A DNA stretch of 64,000 nt, from assembly GCF_003347205.1 (NCBI RefSeq), contig NZ_QQBJ01000005.1, positions 186,001 through 250,000 of the forward strand, written 5' to 3'. Made by a program: the position numbers and the translations under genes. Origin of the DNA: Mycolicibacterium moriokaense (GTDB lineage Bacteria; Actinomycetota; Actinomycetes; Mycobacteriales; Mycobacteriaceae). Of this stretch, positions 17,681 to 25,460 are shown in pieces (the first letter of the stretch is position 1; the number at the start of each line of letters is the position of its first letter). The notes beneath the pieces were generated by a model. It worked only from the letters and a program-made list of their open reading frames with translations, made no database searches and had not been told where the DNA came from.

Positions 17681-18085
17681 TCAATACGACTGGCCGTTGG
17701 CGTAGCGCTGTCGGCGGAACGCCCGACCGTTTCCTCGATTGCGAGCCTTGTACGTCGGTAGTTGCGAGTCGCAGTTCGGGCAGACCAGCCGCAGGTTCTC
17801 CCGCCGATTGTTCGTCGGGTCCCCGTCGATGTGATCCAACACCAGGGCAAGGGGTAGACCCTTCCACATTGCGGCTTCGCCGCAGATTGCGCAGAGGCCC
17901 GACTGCGCCGCGGCGATGTACTCCCGAATGTAGTGACCCGGGTAAGTAGCAATAGTTGCTTCGCCGGACTCGAGCCAGAGCTTCGTACTCGCCTCTCGCC
18001 GGGCCGACGCCTGACATGCATTGCCGCAGTAGATCTTCTGGCTGCGTTTGGAAAGTGCGGCACCGCAGCCGCGACACTGTCTCAT
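17681..18085 (-). CDS. Small HNH endonuclease-domain protein
   Basis: A 134-residue protein. An N-terminal zinc-ribbon-like set of cysteines (CRGCG, then CGNAC) is followed by an HNH core: LCAICGEA, LVLDHIDGDPTNNRREN with the His-Asn residues, and LVCPNCDSQL. The Arg/Lys-rich tail could bind DNA. This organisation is common in phage, homing and defence-associated nicking nucleases. It lies between the GH13 gene (9-base gap, convergent) and tRNA-Thr, 67 bases away, with base composition that looks less G+C-rich than the flanks. It may be a residual mobile or phage gene at a tRNA site; function is not proven. Confidence 0.8.
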   Translation of the reverse strand: MRQCRGCGAALSKRSQKIYCGNACQASARREASTKLWLESGEATIATYPGHYIREYIAAAQSGLCAICGEAAMWKGLPLALVLDHIDGDPTNNRRENLRLVCPNCDSQLPTYKARNRGNGRAFRRQRYANGQSY

Positions 18086-18152
18086 GTGTATGACGCTACG
18101 AAGAGACTCCGACAGATCGTCGCCGGCGATTCGAGTTGTACACAGGCGGTTG

Positions 18153-18227
18153 TGGAGCCTCCTATCGGGATTGAACCGATGACATTCGCTTTACAAGAGC
18201 GACGCTCTACCACTGAGCTAAGGAGGC
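18153..18227 (-). tRNA. tRNA-Thr (anticodon TGT)
   Basis: Read on the minus strand, the acceptor arm GCCTCCT pairs with AGGAGGC at the other end, and the anticodon stem TCGCT/AGCGA encloses the loop CTTGTAA, giving anticodon TGT for Thr. A T-arm GGTTCAATCC is present. The 3' CCA is encoded (18153-18155). Total 75 bases including CCA. It marks the left edge of the block colinear with M. tuberculosis. Confidence 0.95.
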
Positions 18228-18250
18228 CTGCGGGTCTCGAGTTTATCGGG

Positions 18251-18982
18251 TCACTCGTCGGCCTCGATGACCCGCTGCGAGCGCACCGTGGTCGACGACG
18301 GCCGGCGCGGGCGGCGGCCCGGGAACGGGATGCGGTCGGCGATGTTGCTCAGCGGGTTGACCACCTGGCTCAGCACGATCACCGCCTCGCGCAAGGCCTC
18401 GATCGTCGGCTCCAGGGCCTCGAGCCCCGGGGCCAGCCGGTTGAGGGTGTCGGCGACGTCGGCCAACTGCTCCAGCGGGCCGTGCCTGGCGGTCAGCTTG
18501 TCGATCAGCCCGCCTTCGGCGAGCAACCGGTCGGCCAGCCCGTCCTCGGCCAGCAACCGCTCGACCAGGCCGTCCTCGTCGAGCAGTTGGTCTACCAGGC
18601 CGCCCGGCTCGATGGCGCGCATCAGGCCGCCGTCGTCCTGGGTGAGCCGATCCAGCACCCCGCCCGGCATCGTCAGCTTGTCCACCACGCCGCCGGGCGC
18701 CAGCAGGCGGTCGATCGGCCCGCCCGGCGTCAGCGCCCTGCCCAGCGGCTGATCCTCGTCCATCAGCCTGGCCAGCCGGTTCGCCCGCTCCACGGCCTCG
18801 TCGATGCCCAGCATGTGGGCCACCGAGCCCGACCCGGCCCTCGCCGTCGAATTGGCCTGGCCAAGGGTCCGCTGCGCCATCCCCAGCGCGCCGTTGGCGA
18901 CCTCCAGGCCGGTTTCCGCGGCAGCAAGCCCGACCTTCACCGGGGCGGTGGCGAGATCGACCAGGTTCTTGCCCAGATTCAT
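18251..18982 (-). CDS. Conserved mycobacterial protein with GG-X2-D-X-L repeats (Rv0756c type)
   Basis: A 243-residue protein of unknown function, recognised by position and general sequence as the Rv0756c type found beside phoP. The centre (about 80-160) is a run of degenerate repeats: GGPIDRLL, GGVVDKLT, GGVLDRLT, GGLVDQLL, DGLVERLL, DGLADRLL and GGLIDKLT, each probably a helical turn pair. The N-terminus is amphipathic helix-like (VKVGLAAAETGLEVANGAL) and the C-terminus is basic (RRPRRP). No signal peptide. It is transcribed away from phoP with 126 bases between them. A membrane-surface or scaffolding role is possible but unsupported. Confidence 0.85.
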   Translation of the reverse strand: MNLGKNLVDLATAPVKVGLAAAETGLEVANGALGMAQRTLGQANSTARAGSGSVAHMLGIDEAVERANRLARLMDEDQPLGRALTPGGPIDRLLAPGGVVDKLTMPGGVLDRLTQDDGGLMRAIEPGGLVDQLLDEDGLVERLLAEDGLADRLLAEGGLIDKLTARHGPLEQLADVADTLNRLAPGLEALEPTIEALREAVIVLSQVVNPLSNIADRIPFPGRRPRRPSSTTVRSQRVIEADE

Positions 18983-19046
18983 GACGTCAGTGTATGGGTG
19001 CAGCTACCCGCTACCGGCGGTGCCACGAAGGAGAGCACAATAAGAC

Positions 19047-19064
19047 TCACAGGAAGTTGACAGG
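19047..19064 (+). promoter_or_regulatory. PhoP-box-like direct repeat upstream of phoP
   Basis: TCACAGG-N4-TGACAGG, two 7-mers spaced 11 bases start to start, 62 bases before the phoP ATG. The published M. tuberculosis PhoP box is TCACAGC-N4-TCACAGC; 11 of 14 positions match here. PhoP is known to bind its own promoter in M. tuberculosis, so autoregulation is expected. Not tested here. Confidence 0.6.
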
Positions 19065-19108
19065 CGCCCTGCAGCTTCATTGCCAGGAACTTGGGAGAGA
19101 TTTGGGCG

Positions 19109-19828
19109 ATGGCCATGGCTGCACTCCCAGAATCCGTCCCAGAGGCCCGCGTTCTCGTCGTTGACGACGAGACCAACATCGTCGAGTTGCTCTCGGTGAG
19201 CCTGAAGTTCCAGGGCTTCGAGGTCCACACGGCCTGCAACGGCCCCGCCGCGCTCGACAAGGCCCGCGAAGTACGCCCCGACGCCGTCATCCTCGACGTG
19301 ATGATGCCCGGCATGGACGGCTTCGGCGTGCTCCGCCGGCTTCGGGCCGACGGCATCGACTCGCCGGCGCTGTTCCTGACCGCCCGCGACACCCTCCAGG
19401 ACAAGATCGCCGGCCTGACGCTCGGCGGCGACGACTACGTGACCAAGCCGTTCAGCCTCGAAGAGGTCGTCGCCCGGCTCCGCGTCATCCTGCGGCGCTC
19501 CGGCAAGGGCACCGAGGAGCCGCGAAGCGCCCGGCTGACCTTCGCCGACATCGAACTCGACGAGGACACCCATGAGGTGTGGAAGGCCGGCGAGCCCGTC
19601 TCGCTGTCGCCCACCGAGTTCACGCTGCTGCGGTACTTCATCATCAACGCGGGCACCGTGCTGTCCAAGCCGAAGATCCTCGACCACGTATGGCGCTACG
19701 ACTTCGGCGGCGACGTCAACGTCGTGGAGTCCTACGTCTCCTACCTGCGGCGCAAGATCGACACCGGCGAGAAGCGGCTTCTGCACACGTTGCGCGGTGT
19801 CGGCTATGTGCTGCGCGAGCCACGGTAG
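19109..19828 (+). CDS. phoP: Two-component response regulator PhoP
   Basis: A 239-residue OmpR-family regulator nearly identical in pattern to M. tuberculosis PhoP. The receiver domain has VLVVDDETN and the phosphoacceptor Asp about 63 in VILDVMMPGMDGFG; the DNA-binding winged helix ends in VVESYVSYLRRKID and GVGYVLREPR. PhoP controls acid-pH, lipid (sulfolipid, acyltrehalose) and secretion genes in M. tuberculosis; targets in this species may differ because some of those lipids are restricted to pathogens. ATG at 19109 is favoured by GGGAGAG at the right distance; ATG 19115 is also possible. phoR follows 40 bases downstream. Confidence 0.96.
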   Translation: MAMAALPESVPEARVLVVDDETNIVELLSVSLKFQGFEVHTACNGPAALDKAREVRPDAVILDVMMPGMDGFGVLRRLRADGIDSPALFLTARDTLQDKIAGLTLGGDDYVTKPFSLEEVVARLRVILRRSGKGTEEPRSARLTFADIELDEDTHEVWKAGEPVSLSPTEFTLLRYFIINAGTVLSKPKILDHVWRYDFGGDVNVVESYVSYLRRKIDTGEKRLLHTLRGVGYVLREPR

Positions 19829-19868
19829 TTTCTGCTGACCACCGCCGGTTTTGCTGAACAATAGGAGA

Positions 19869-21299
19869 ATGGCGGGTCTGCGCGGGCGAGGTGTGCCGTT
19901 GCGGGTCGGGCTGGTGGCCGCGACCCTGGTCCTGGTGGCCTGCGGCTTGTTGGCATCCGGCGTCGCCGTCACTTCCATCCTGCGGCACAGCCTGATCAAT
20001 CGGGTCGACGAGACGCTGCTCGACGCCTCCCGAAGCTGGGCCCAGGCACCCCGTCGGATGCCGGTGCCGCCGATGGAACCCAATCCGGCGCGGCCGCCGT
20101 CGGATTTCTACGTGCGCGGGATCGATGCCGACGGACACATCTGGATGGCCGTCAACGATCGCTCGGCGGAACCGGCGCTGCCAGAGAACAACGACGTGGG
20201 TCCGCTACCGGTCACCGTCGGCTCGATCGACAACTCGGATGTCCAGTGGCGCGCGATGTCGGTGCACGGGGCAGAGGATCAGATCACCACCGTGGCCATC
20301 GACCTGTCCGACGTGCAGTCCACGGTGCGGGCGCTGATCTGGTCGCAGGCCGGCATCGGCGCCGCGGTGCTTCTGGTGCTTGGCATCGCGGGCTTCTGGG
20401 TGGTTCATCGCAGCCTGCGGCCATTGACCGAAGTCGAGCGAACGGCCGCCGACATCGCGGCCGGACAGCTGGATCGTCGTATCCCGCAACGTGATCCGCG
20501 CACCGAAGTCGGGCGCTTGTCGCTGGCGCTCAACGGCATGCTGGCGCAGATCCAGCGCGCCGTCGCATCGTCGGAGTCCTCCGCCGAGCAGGCCCGAAGA
20601 TCCGAGGAGCGCATGCGACGCTTCATCACCGATGCCAGCCACGAACTGCGCACACCGCTGACCACCATCCGCGGCTTCGCCGAGCTGTACCGGCAGGGCG
20701 CGGCCCGCGACATCGAGATGCTGATGTCGCGGATCGAGAGCGAGTCCCGCCGGATGGGGCTGCTGGTGGAGGATCTGCTGCTGCTGGCCCGGCTGGACGC
20801 GCAGCGGCCGCTGGACCGCCACCGGGTGGACCTGCTGTCGCTGGCCAGCGACTCGGTGCACGACGCCCGGTCGATCGCGGCGAACCGCGAGGTCACCATG
20901 GAGGTCATCGACGGCCCCGGCACGCCGGAGGTACTCGGCGACGAGGCTCGGCTGCGTCAGGTGCTGAGCAACCTGGTCGCCAACGCCCTCCAGCACACGC
21001 CCGAATCGGCCAGGGTCACCGTTCGGGTCGGCACCGACGACGACAACGCCGTGCTCGAGGTGGTCGACGAGGGCCCCGGGATGAGCGCCGAGGACGCGCA
21101 CCGCATCTTCGAGCGGTTCTACCGCACCGACTCATCGCGCGACCGCGCCAGTGGCGGAACGGGCCTGGGGCTGTCGATCGTCGACTCGCTGGTGTACGCG
21201 CACGGTGGCTCGGTCAGCGTCACCACCGCGCCGGGCAGGGGCTGCCGATTCACGGTCAGGCTGCCCCGCATTGCCGACGTGCCTGCGCACGTCGGCTGA
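19869..21299 (+). CDS. phoR: Two-component sensor histidine kinase PhoR
   Basis: A 476-residue membrane kinase. Helix 1 is at about 12-35, an extracytoplasmic sensor loop spans about 36-155, helix 2 is at 160-179 and a HAMP domain follows. The H box ITDASHELRTPLTT holds His about 258; N box (LSNLVANALQHTPE), G1 (VVDEGPGMS) and G2 (GGTGLGLSIV) are intact. It phosphorylates PhoP in response to envelope or acid stress. The start ATG has AGGAGA directly in front with almost no spacing, so a TTG at 19851 or a slightly later start cannot be excluded. Its stop is 3 bases from the convergent HIT gene. Confidence 0.95.
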   Translation: MAGLRGRGVPLRVGLVAATLVLVACGLLASGVAVTSILRHSLINRVDETLLDASRSWAQAPRRMPVPPMEPNPARPPSDFYVRGIDADGHIWMAVNDRSAEPALPENNDVGPLPVTVGSIDNSDVQWRAMSVHGAEDQITTVAIDLSDVQSTVRALIWSQAGIGAAVLLVLGIAGFWVVHRSLRPLTEVERTAADIAAGQLDRRIPQRDPRTEVGRLSLALNGMLAQIQRAVASSESSAEQARRSEERMRRFITDASHELRTPLTTIRGFAELYRQGAARDIEMLMSRIESESRRMGLLVEDLLLLARLDAQRPLDRHRVDLLSLASDSVHDARSIAANREVTMEVIDGPGTPEVLGDEARLRQVLSNLVANALQHTPESARVTVRVGTDDDNAVLEVVDEGPGMSAEDAHRIFERFYRTDSSRDRASGGTGLGLSIVDSLVYAHGGSVSVTTAPGRGCRFTVRLPRIADVPAHVG

Positions 21300-21302
21300 C
21301 GC

Positions 21303-21707
21303 TCACACCAAGTCGGCCAGCGCGGCCTTGATCTTCGCCTGCGCCTCGTCGAGTGACTCCGGCGACGGGTTCTGCTCGACGTTGGCGAAGCCGAAATCGG
21401 TGAGGTTGTAGGCGGGGAAGACGTGCACGTGCAGGTGCGGCACCTCCAGCCCGGCGATGATCATGCCCGCGCGCTGGGCGCCGAACGCCTTGCACACCGC
21501 CTTGCCGATCAGCTGGCTGACCTCCATGACCCTGCCGAAGACGGCGGAGTCGACGTCCTGCCACTGGTCGATCTCCGCGCGGGGGACGACAAGCGTGTGG
21601 CCCTGCGTCATCGGCTGGATCGTCAGGAACGCCACGATGTCGTCGTCTTCGTAGACGAACCGGCCCGGCAGATCGCCGTTGATGATCTGGGTGAAGACGG
21701 TAGCCAT
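21303..21707 (-). CDS. HIT-family nucleotide-binding hydrolase (Rv0759c type)
   Basis: A 134-residue histidine-triad protein. The catalytic triad motif is [11 protein letters not shown] near residues 93-103, and the nucleotide-binding segment [12 protein letters not shown] matches the family. HIT proteins hydrolyse nucleoside phosphoramidates or dinucleotides in the cytosol. Start ATG 21707 gives [18 protein letters not shown] at 21719 is possible. It lies 3 bases from the phoR stop in convergent orientation, as in M. tuberculosis. The next gene upstream on this strand is the inserted rhomboid-deaminase fusion. Confidence 0.92.
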   Translation of the reverse strand: MATVFTQIINGDLPGRFVYEDDDIVAFLTIQPMTQGHTLVVPRAEIDQWQDVDSAVFGRVMEVSQLIGKAVCKAFGAQRAGMIIAGLEVPHLHVHVFPAYNLTDFGFANVEQNPSPESLDEAQAKIKAALADLV

Positions 21708-21766
21708 ACCCGCGAGCATTCCAGCAGGCCGGTCGCGGCGTGCCGGTGGGGTGATGATCGCCGACA

Positions 21767-22882
21767 TCAAGGGCTGCGCCGGAAATTCGCTTCGTGAAGG
21801 GCTTTCACCTCGTCGGTGAACTGAGGCACGGGCCCGTCGGCGCAAAGCGTGGGTGCCACGGTGGCGACCGGAAGTGGAGCCACCGTGTACGGCGTAGCTC
21901 CCCACTCGGCTCGCCACTGCGTCAACTGCGCCGAGGACACCGCGTAGACGATGCGGCCCAGACCCACCCAGGAGTGCGCAGCGGAGCACATCGGGCAATG
22001 CTCGCAGGAGGTATACACAGTTGCACTGGCGCGCTCGGCCGGAGCAAGGTTGGCGGCCGCCCATCGGGCGATTTCGAGCTCGGGATGTCGAGTGGGGTCG
22101 CCACCGTGGGGCCCGTCCTTCACCCGGTAGCGGTCCTCGAAGAGGGTCTGGCCATCGGCACCGACAAGCACCGAGCCGAACGGCTCGTCCCCGGCGTCGA
22201 GCGCTTCCCTCGCGAGCTCGACGCAGCGTCTCAGATGATTCATGTCGTCGTCGCTGACAGACACGGGGGAAGTGTCCGCAGCCGTCAGCTGTCGGCGATT
22301 TCGCGTCAGCGGATAACACGCCAACCCGATCAACAGTGCGCAAAGGTGGCCCACCGACGTGTAGTTGGTCCGGTAGATCAGCGCCCCAACGGCGATCAGC
22401 GCCAGCGCACCGAGATAGAGCCAGCGCCACCGCCTGGGCAGTCGATAGAAGAGGACGCCAGCTACGCCCGCTACGAAGTAGCTCACGCCCACGTCGCGAA
22501 CGTCAACAAGCCTCGGCGGCGCGTGCTTCTCTGCGATCGCCAAGTACAAGAACCCCTCGCTCAGATAGGTCGCTCCGACGTGACAGATCAGCCCGACGAT
22601 GAGCAGGCGGAGATGTCCCAGCCATCGCTCCGCGGGCGCAAGGAACACCGTGAAGAGGATCAGATAGGGCCACCAGTACCAGCCGTCGATCCAGAACAGG
22701 CTGTTGAACAGCACCCGCACGGGCTGCGACGACAGGTGGTGCAGGTTGGTCGACGTCGACTGCAGCAGTGTCCGCAGCAGGCTGGGAGCCAGCGAGTGCT
22801 GCACCAGCGTGGTCGACAGCAAGACGACCAACCATCCATAGGTCAGAGGGGCACTCGCGATGTACTGCCAAACGCGTCTCAC
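21767..22882 (-). CDS. Rhomboid-like membrane domain fused to a nucleoside/tRNA deaminase-type domain
   Basis: A single 371-residue frame. Residues about 1-195 carry five or six hydrophobic helices of the rhomboid type, with a possible catalytic Ser about 134 in GVSYF and His about 179 in [10 protein letters not shown]. Residues about 205-371 are a zinc deaminase domain (CDA/guanine deaminase type): [21 protein letters not shown] (His 266 and Glu 268) and [11 protein letters not shown], where the usual Pro before the first zinc Cys is His. A GTG at 22264 could start a separate deaminase, but no stop divides the domains and no ribosome site is seen. GTG 22882 is a guess; GTG 22930 is possible. 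Absent from the M. tuberculosis order. Confidence 0.75.
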   Translation of the reverse strand: MRRVWQYIASAPLTYGWLVVLLSTTLVQHSLAPSLLRTLLQSTSTNLHHLSSQPVRVLFNSLFWIDGWYWWPYLILFTVFLAPAERWLGHLRLLIVGLICHVGATYLSEGFLYLAIAEKHAPPRLVDVRDVGVSYFVAGVAGVLFYRLPRRWRWLYLGALALIAVGALIYRTNYTSVGHLCALLIGLACYPLTRNRRQLTAADTSPVSVSDDDMNHLRRCVELAREALDAGDEPFGSVLVGADGQTLFEDRYRVKDGPHGGDPTRHPELEIARWAAANLAPAERASATVYTSCEHCPMCSAAHSWVGLGRIVYAVSSAQLTQWRAEWGATPYTVAPLPVATVAPTLCADGPVPQFTDEVKALHEANFRRSP

Positions 22883-22950
22883 GCGTGTCGACGATAGACA
22901 AGGGGTCGGCGGCGATGAGGGCGAAAGCACAAGCCGCCGCGGGCCTTGGC

Positions 22951-23808
22951 TCAGCCGCCGATCATCGCGTGCAGTTCGGCGAGCGACCACGGCGGCGAGT
23001 CCTGATGATCGCGATAGCCGATGATGGCCGGCGTCTGCCGCGCGAACTCGCCGACGAAACCGCCTGCGGCGATGAAGATTCGGCCAGTGACGTTCTCGGC
23101 CAGGTCGCCGGCCAGATACGCGTACAGCGGCGCCGCGTACTCGGGCGGAGGCGCGTCCAGGGCGGCCTGCGTGCTCGCGTCGTCCAGCAGGCCTCTGCGG
23201 TTCAGGTCGGCGATGTGCGCCTCGTAGTTCGACCCCGTCGAAATCCGGGTCTTGGCTCCCGGGCAAACCACGTTGGCGCGCACGCCGTGTTCGCCGAGTT
23301 CGGCCGCGATCGCGAGCGTCAATCCGTTGACGCCGCCCTTACCCGCCGGGTAGCCGGTGCCGCCGTAGTCGCCGAGAAACGCGAACGAGCTGGTGTTGAC
23401 GATGGCGCCACCGCCCTGCTCCGCCATCTTTGGTGCCGCGGCCCGGCAGGTCTCGAACGTCGTGACCAGATGCGCGTCGAGCAGGTCGTGGAACATCTCG
23501 CTCGTCACGTTGAGAATCGACTCGCCCGCCAGCCCCGCGGTACCCGCGCAGTTCACCAGGATGTCGATCTGACCGAATTCGCTGACACACCTGTCGATCA
23601 GCGCATCGGCGACAGCGGGGTCGGCCGGCGATCCGGCGAAAGCGACTGCGCGGTCGATGTTTTCGGCCGCCTTCGCGGCGGTCACGTCGTCCCGACCATT
23701 GACGACGACGCCCGCACCCTGCGCCGCGAGCAGCGCGGCGACCTCGAACCCGATACCCCGCGATCCTCCGACGACGACGGCGCCGCGGCCGGACAGATGT
23801 GCGCTAAT
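22951..23808 (-). CDS. Short-chain dehydrogenase/reductase with a probable ATT start
   Basis: The frame encodes a complete SDR of 285 residues if started at ATT 23808: Rossmann motif VVVGGSRGIGFEVAALLA, NCAG motif LVNCAGTAGLAG, active-site Ser in NTSSFAFLG and Tyr-X3-Lys in YPAGKGGVNG. There is no ATG, GTG or TTG before the Rossmann glycines; the first GTG (23685) would delete the cofactor site. The ATT overlaps the TAG of the upstream NTF2-like gene (ATTAG), with AAGGA six bases ahead, so coupled initiation at a rare start is plausible. Substrate unknown. It is not in the M. tuberculosis gene order. Confidence 0.75.
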   Translation of the reverse strand: MSAHLSGRGAVVVGGSRGIGFEVAALLAAQGAGVVVNGRDDVTAAKAAENIDRAVAFAGSPADPAVADALIDRCVSEFGQIDILVNCAGTAGLAGESILNVTSEMFHDLLDAHLVTTFETCRAAAPKMAEQGGGAIVNTSSFAFLGDYGGTGYPAGKGGVNGLTLAIAAELGEHGVRANVVCPGAKTRISTGSNYEAHIADLNRRGLLDDASTQAALDAPPPEYAAPLYAYLAGDLAENVTGRIFIAAGGFVGEFARQTPAIIGYRDHQDSPPWSLAELHAMIGG

Positions 23809-24232
23809 CGCCGTCCTTGACGGGCTTCATCATGTCCATGTTCCAGTAGCCGCGCAGGTTGGTCAGCAGGCCGGCGTCGTTGACCTTGTAGGTGAAGATG
23901 CCGCGCACACCGCTGGCCGAGCCGTTGTCGAAGGTGAACGTCAGCTGCAGGATGTGAGCGACCTCGTTCGGCGAACTCGACGGGAACGTCTCCTCGCACG
24001 TGATCCTGACGGTCGCGAGGCCGACGCTCTTCTCCCACCACTGCGAGACGCCGTCCTTGCCGACGACACCCGTGCCGTCGGGGTTCGTGTAGGCGGGGCC
24101 GATCGGGTCCTCGATGACGACGTCGTCGGTCATCAGGGCGAGCCAGCCGGCCTTGTCCCCGGCCATCACGGCCCGCCACGAAGCCTGCGAGGCCGCCAGC
24201 GCCGGGGACTGCTCCATCGTGTCCTGGGACAT
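23804..24232 (-). CDS. NTF2/SnoaL-like protein (Rv0760c type)
   Basis: A 142-residue protein of the cone-shaped NTF2-like fold, recognised as the Rv0760c type. The N-terminal helix (SWRAVMAGDKAGWLALM), the Asp-rich turn DDVVIEDPIGP and beta strands near the end (GIFTYKVNDAG) fit SnoaL/ketosteroid isomerase relatives. The M. tuberculosis protein binds steroid-like ligands, but its reaction is not settled. It sits 10 bases after adhB on the same strand and overlaps the start of the SDR gene downstream. Confidence 0.88.
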   Translation of the reverse strand: MSQDTMEQSPALAASQASWRAVMAGDKAGWLALMTDDVVIEDPIGPAYTNPDGTGVVGKDGVSQWWEKSVGLATVRITCEETFPSSSPNEVAHILQLTFTFDNGSASGVRGIFTYKVNDAGLLTNLRGYWNMDMMKPVKDGD

Positions 24233-24242
24233 GAGGCCGGCT

Positions 24243-25370
24243 CTACCGGTCGTCGTCGGTGTAGCGGATGATGCCGCGGATGTTCTTGCCGTCGAGCATG
24301 TCCTGGTAGCCCTCGTTGATCTGCTCCAGCTTGTACTGGCGGGTGATCATGTCGTCGAGGTTGAGCTTGCCCACCTGGTACATCGACAGCAGCTGAGGGA
24401 TGTCGTAGTGCGGGTTGCCGCCGCCGAAGATGGTGCCCTGCAGGTTCTTCTGCATCAGCGTCAGCATCGCGAGGTTCAGGGTGACGTTGGTGTCCAGCAG
24501 GCTGCCGATCGCGGTGGCCACGCAGGTGCCGCCCTTGGCGGTGATGTTCATGTAGTTGTCGATGTCCGAGCCGTGCAGTTCACCGACGGTGACGATCACC
24601 TTGTGCGCCATGAAGCCCATGGTGACCTCGGCGATGCCCATCAACGCCGTCTCGATGTCCGGGTACACATGCGTGGCACCGAATTTCAGCGCTTGGTCGC
24701 GCTTCCACTCCACCGGATCGATGACGAAGATGTGCCGCGCGCCCGCGTTGACCGCGCCCTGCAGAGCCGACATGCCCACGCCCCCGACGCCGACGACGGC
24801 GACGTCCTGGCCGGGCCGGACGTCCGCGGTGCGGGTGGCCGAACCGTAGCCGGTGGTGACGCCGCAGCCGACCAGGCAGGCGACCTCGAACGGGATCGAC
24901 GGGTCGATCTTCACCACCGAACTCTTGTGCACCACCATGTAAGGGCTGAAGGTGCCCAGCAGCGTCATCGGGAAGACCGGCTGACCCTTGGCGTGGATGC
25001 GGTGGGTGCCGTCGGAGACCGCCTGGCCGCCGAGCAGGCCGGCGCCCAGATCGCAGAGGTTGCGCAGGCCGGCCTGACATGACGGACACGCGCCGCAGGA
25101 CGGGATGAAGGACAGCACCACGTGGTCGCCGGGAGCGAGGTCCTCCACACCGGGGCCGACGTCGGTGACGATGCCCGCGCCCTCATGACCGCCGAGCACG
25201 GGGAAACCCGCCATCGGAATGCCGCCGGTGACCAGGTGGTGGTCGGAGTGACACATCCCCGACGCTTCCATCTGGATCTTGACCTCGTCTTTGACGGGGT
25301 CGCCGATCTCGATTTCCTCGATCGACCACGGCTGGTTGAACTCCCAGATCAGAGCGCCTTTGGTCCTCAT
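24243..25370 (-). CDS. adhB: Zinc alcohol dehydrogenase, AdhB/NDMA-dependent type
   Basis: A 375-residue medium-chain dehydrogenase. Catalytic zinc ligands are in ASGMCHSDHH and LGGHEGAG; the four structural-zinc Cys are in SCGACPSCQAGLRNLC; the cofactor loop is VVGVGGVGMSALQG. It matches the Rv0761c type, a branch in which the nicotinamide cofactor stays bound and needs an external acceptor (NDMA in assays, mycofactocin in vivo in many actinobacteria). It oxidises primary alcohols. A cluster of TCTAG-containing repeats lies just upstream at 25393-25417. The next gene upstream (Rv0762c type) is on the same strand 90 bases away. Confidence 0.92.
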   Translation of the reverse strand: MRTKGALIWEFNQPWSIEEIEIGDPVKDEVKIQMEASGMCHSDHHLVTGGIPMAGFPVLGGHEGAGIVTDVGPGVEDLAPGDHVVLSFIPSCGACPSCQAGLRNLCDLGAGLLGGQAVSDGTHRIHAKGQPVFPMTLLGTFSPYMVVHKSSVVKIDPSIPFEVACLVGCGVTTGYGSATRTADVRPGQDVAVVGVGGVGMSALQGAVNAGARHIFVIDPVEWKRDQALKFGATHVYPDIETALMGIAEVTMGFMAHKVIVTVGELHGSDIDNYMNITAKGGTCVATAIGSLLDTNVTLNLAMLTLMQKNLQGTIFGGGNPHYDIPQLLSMYQVGKLNLDDMITRQYKLEQINEGYQDMLDGKNIRGIIRYTDDDR

Positions 25371-25392
25371 CTGTACCTGCTTTCGATTGACC

Positions 25393-25417
25393 GTCTAGAC
25401 AAGACTAGAGGGTCTAG
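25393..25417. promoter_or_regulatory. Repeated TCTAG elements upstream of adhB
   Basis: Perfect palindrome GTCTAGAC (25393-25400), then GACTAG (25403-25408) and GTCTAG (25412-25417), about 23 bases upstream of the adhB start. Regularly spaced short inverted elements suggest a transcription-factor site. The factor is unknown. Confidence 0.45.
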
Positions 25418-25460
25418 TTAGCCACATCACAAGCCCCCCAAGCAACCGCTTGGCCGGGAG

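Noticed and set aside
17681-18085. Active homing endonuclease or complete mobile element
   Set aside because: An HNH domain is clear, but there is no integrase, transposase, terminal repeat or intron around it, so only a possible remnant is claimed.
19005-19108. Small RNA or riboswitch between the Rv0756c-type gene and phoP
   Set aside because: Only about 100 bases, with promoter-like and PhoP-box-like elements but no convincing conserved structure.
22246-22264. Separate deaminase gene starting at GTG 22264 or the later ATG
   Set aside because: No ribosome site is visible and no stop separates it from the rhomboid-like part, so a fusion is reported with the alternative noted.
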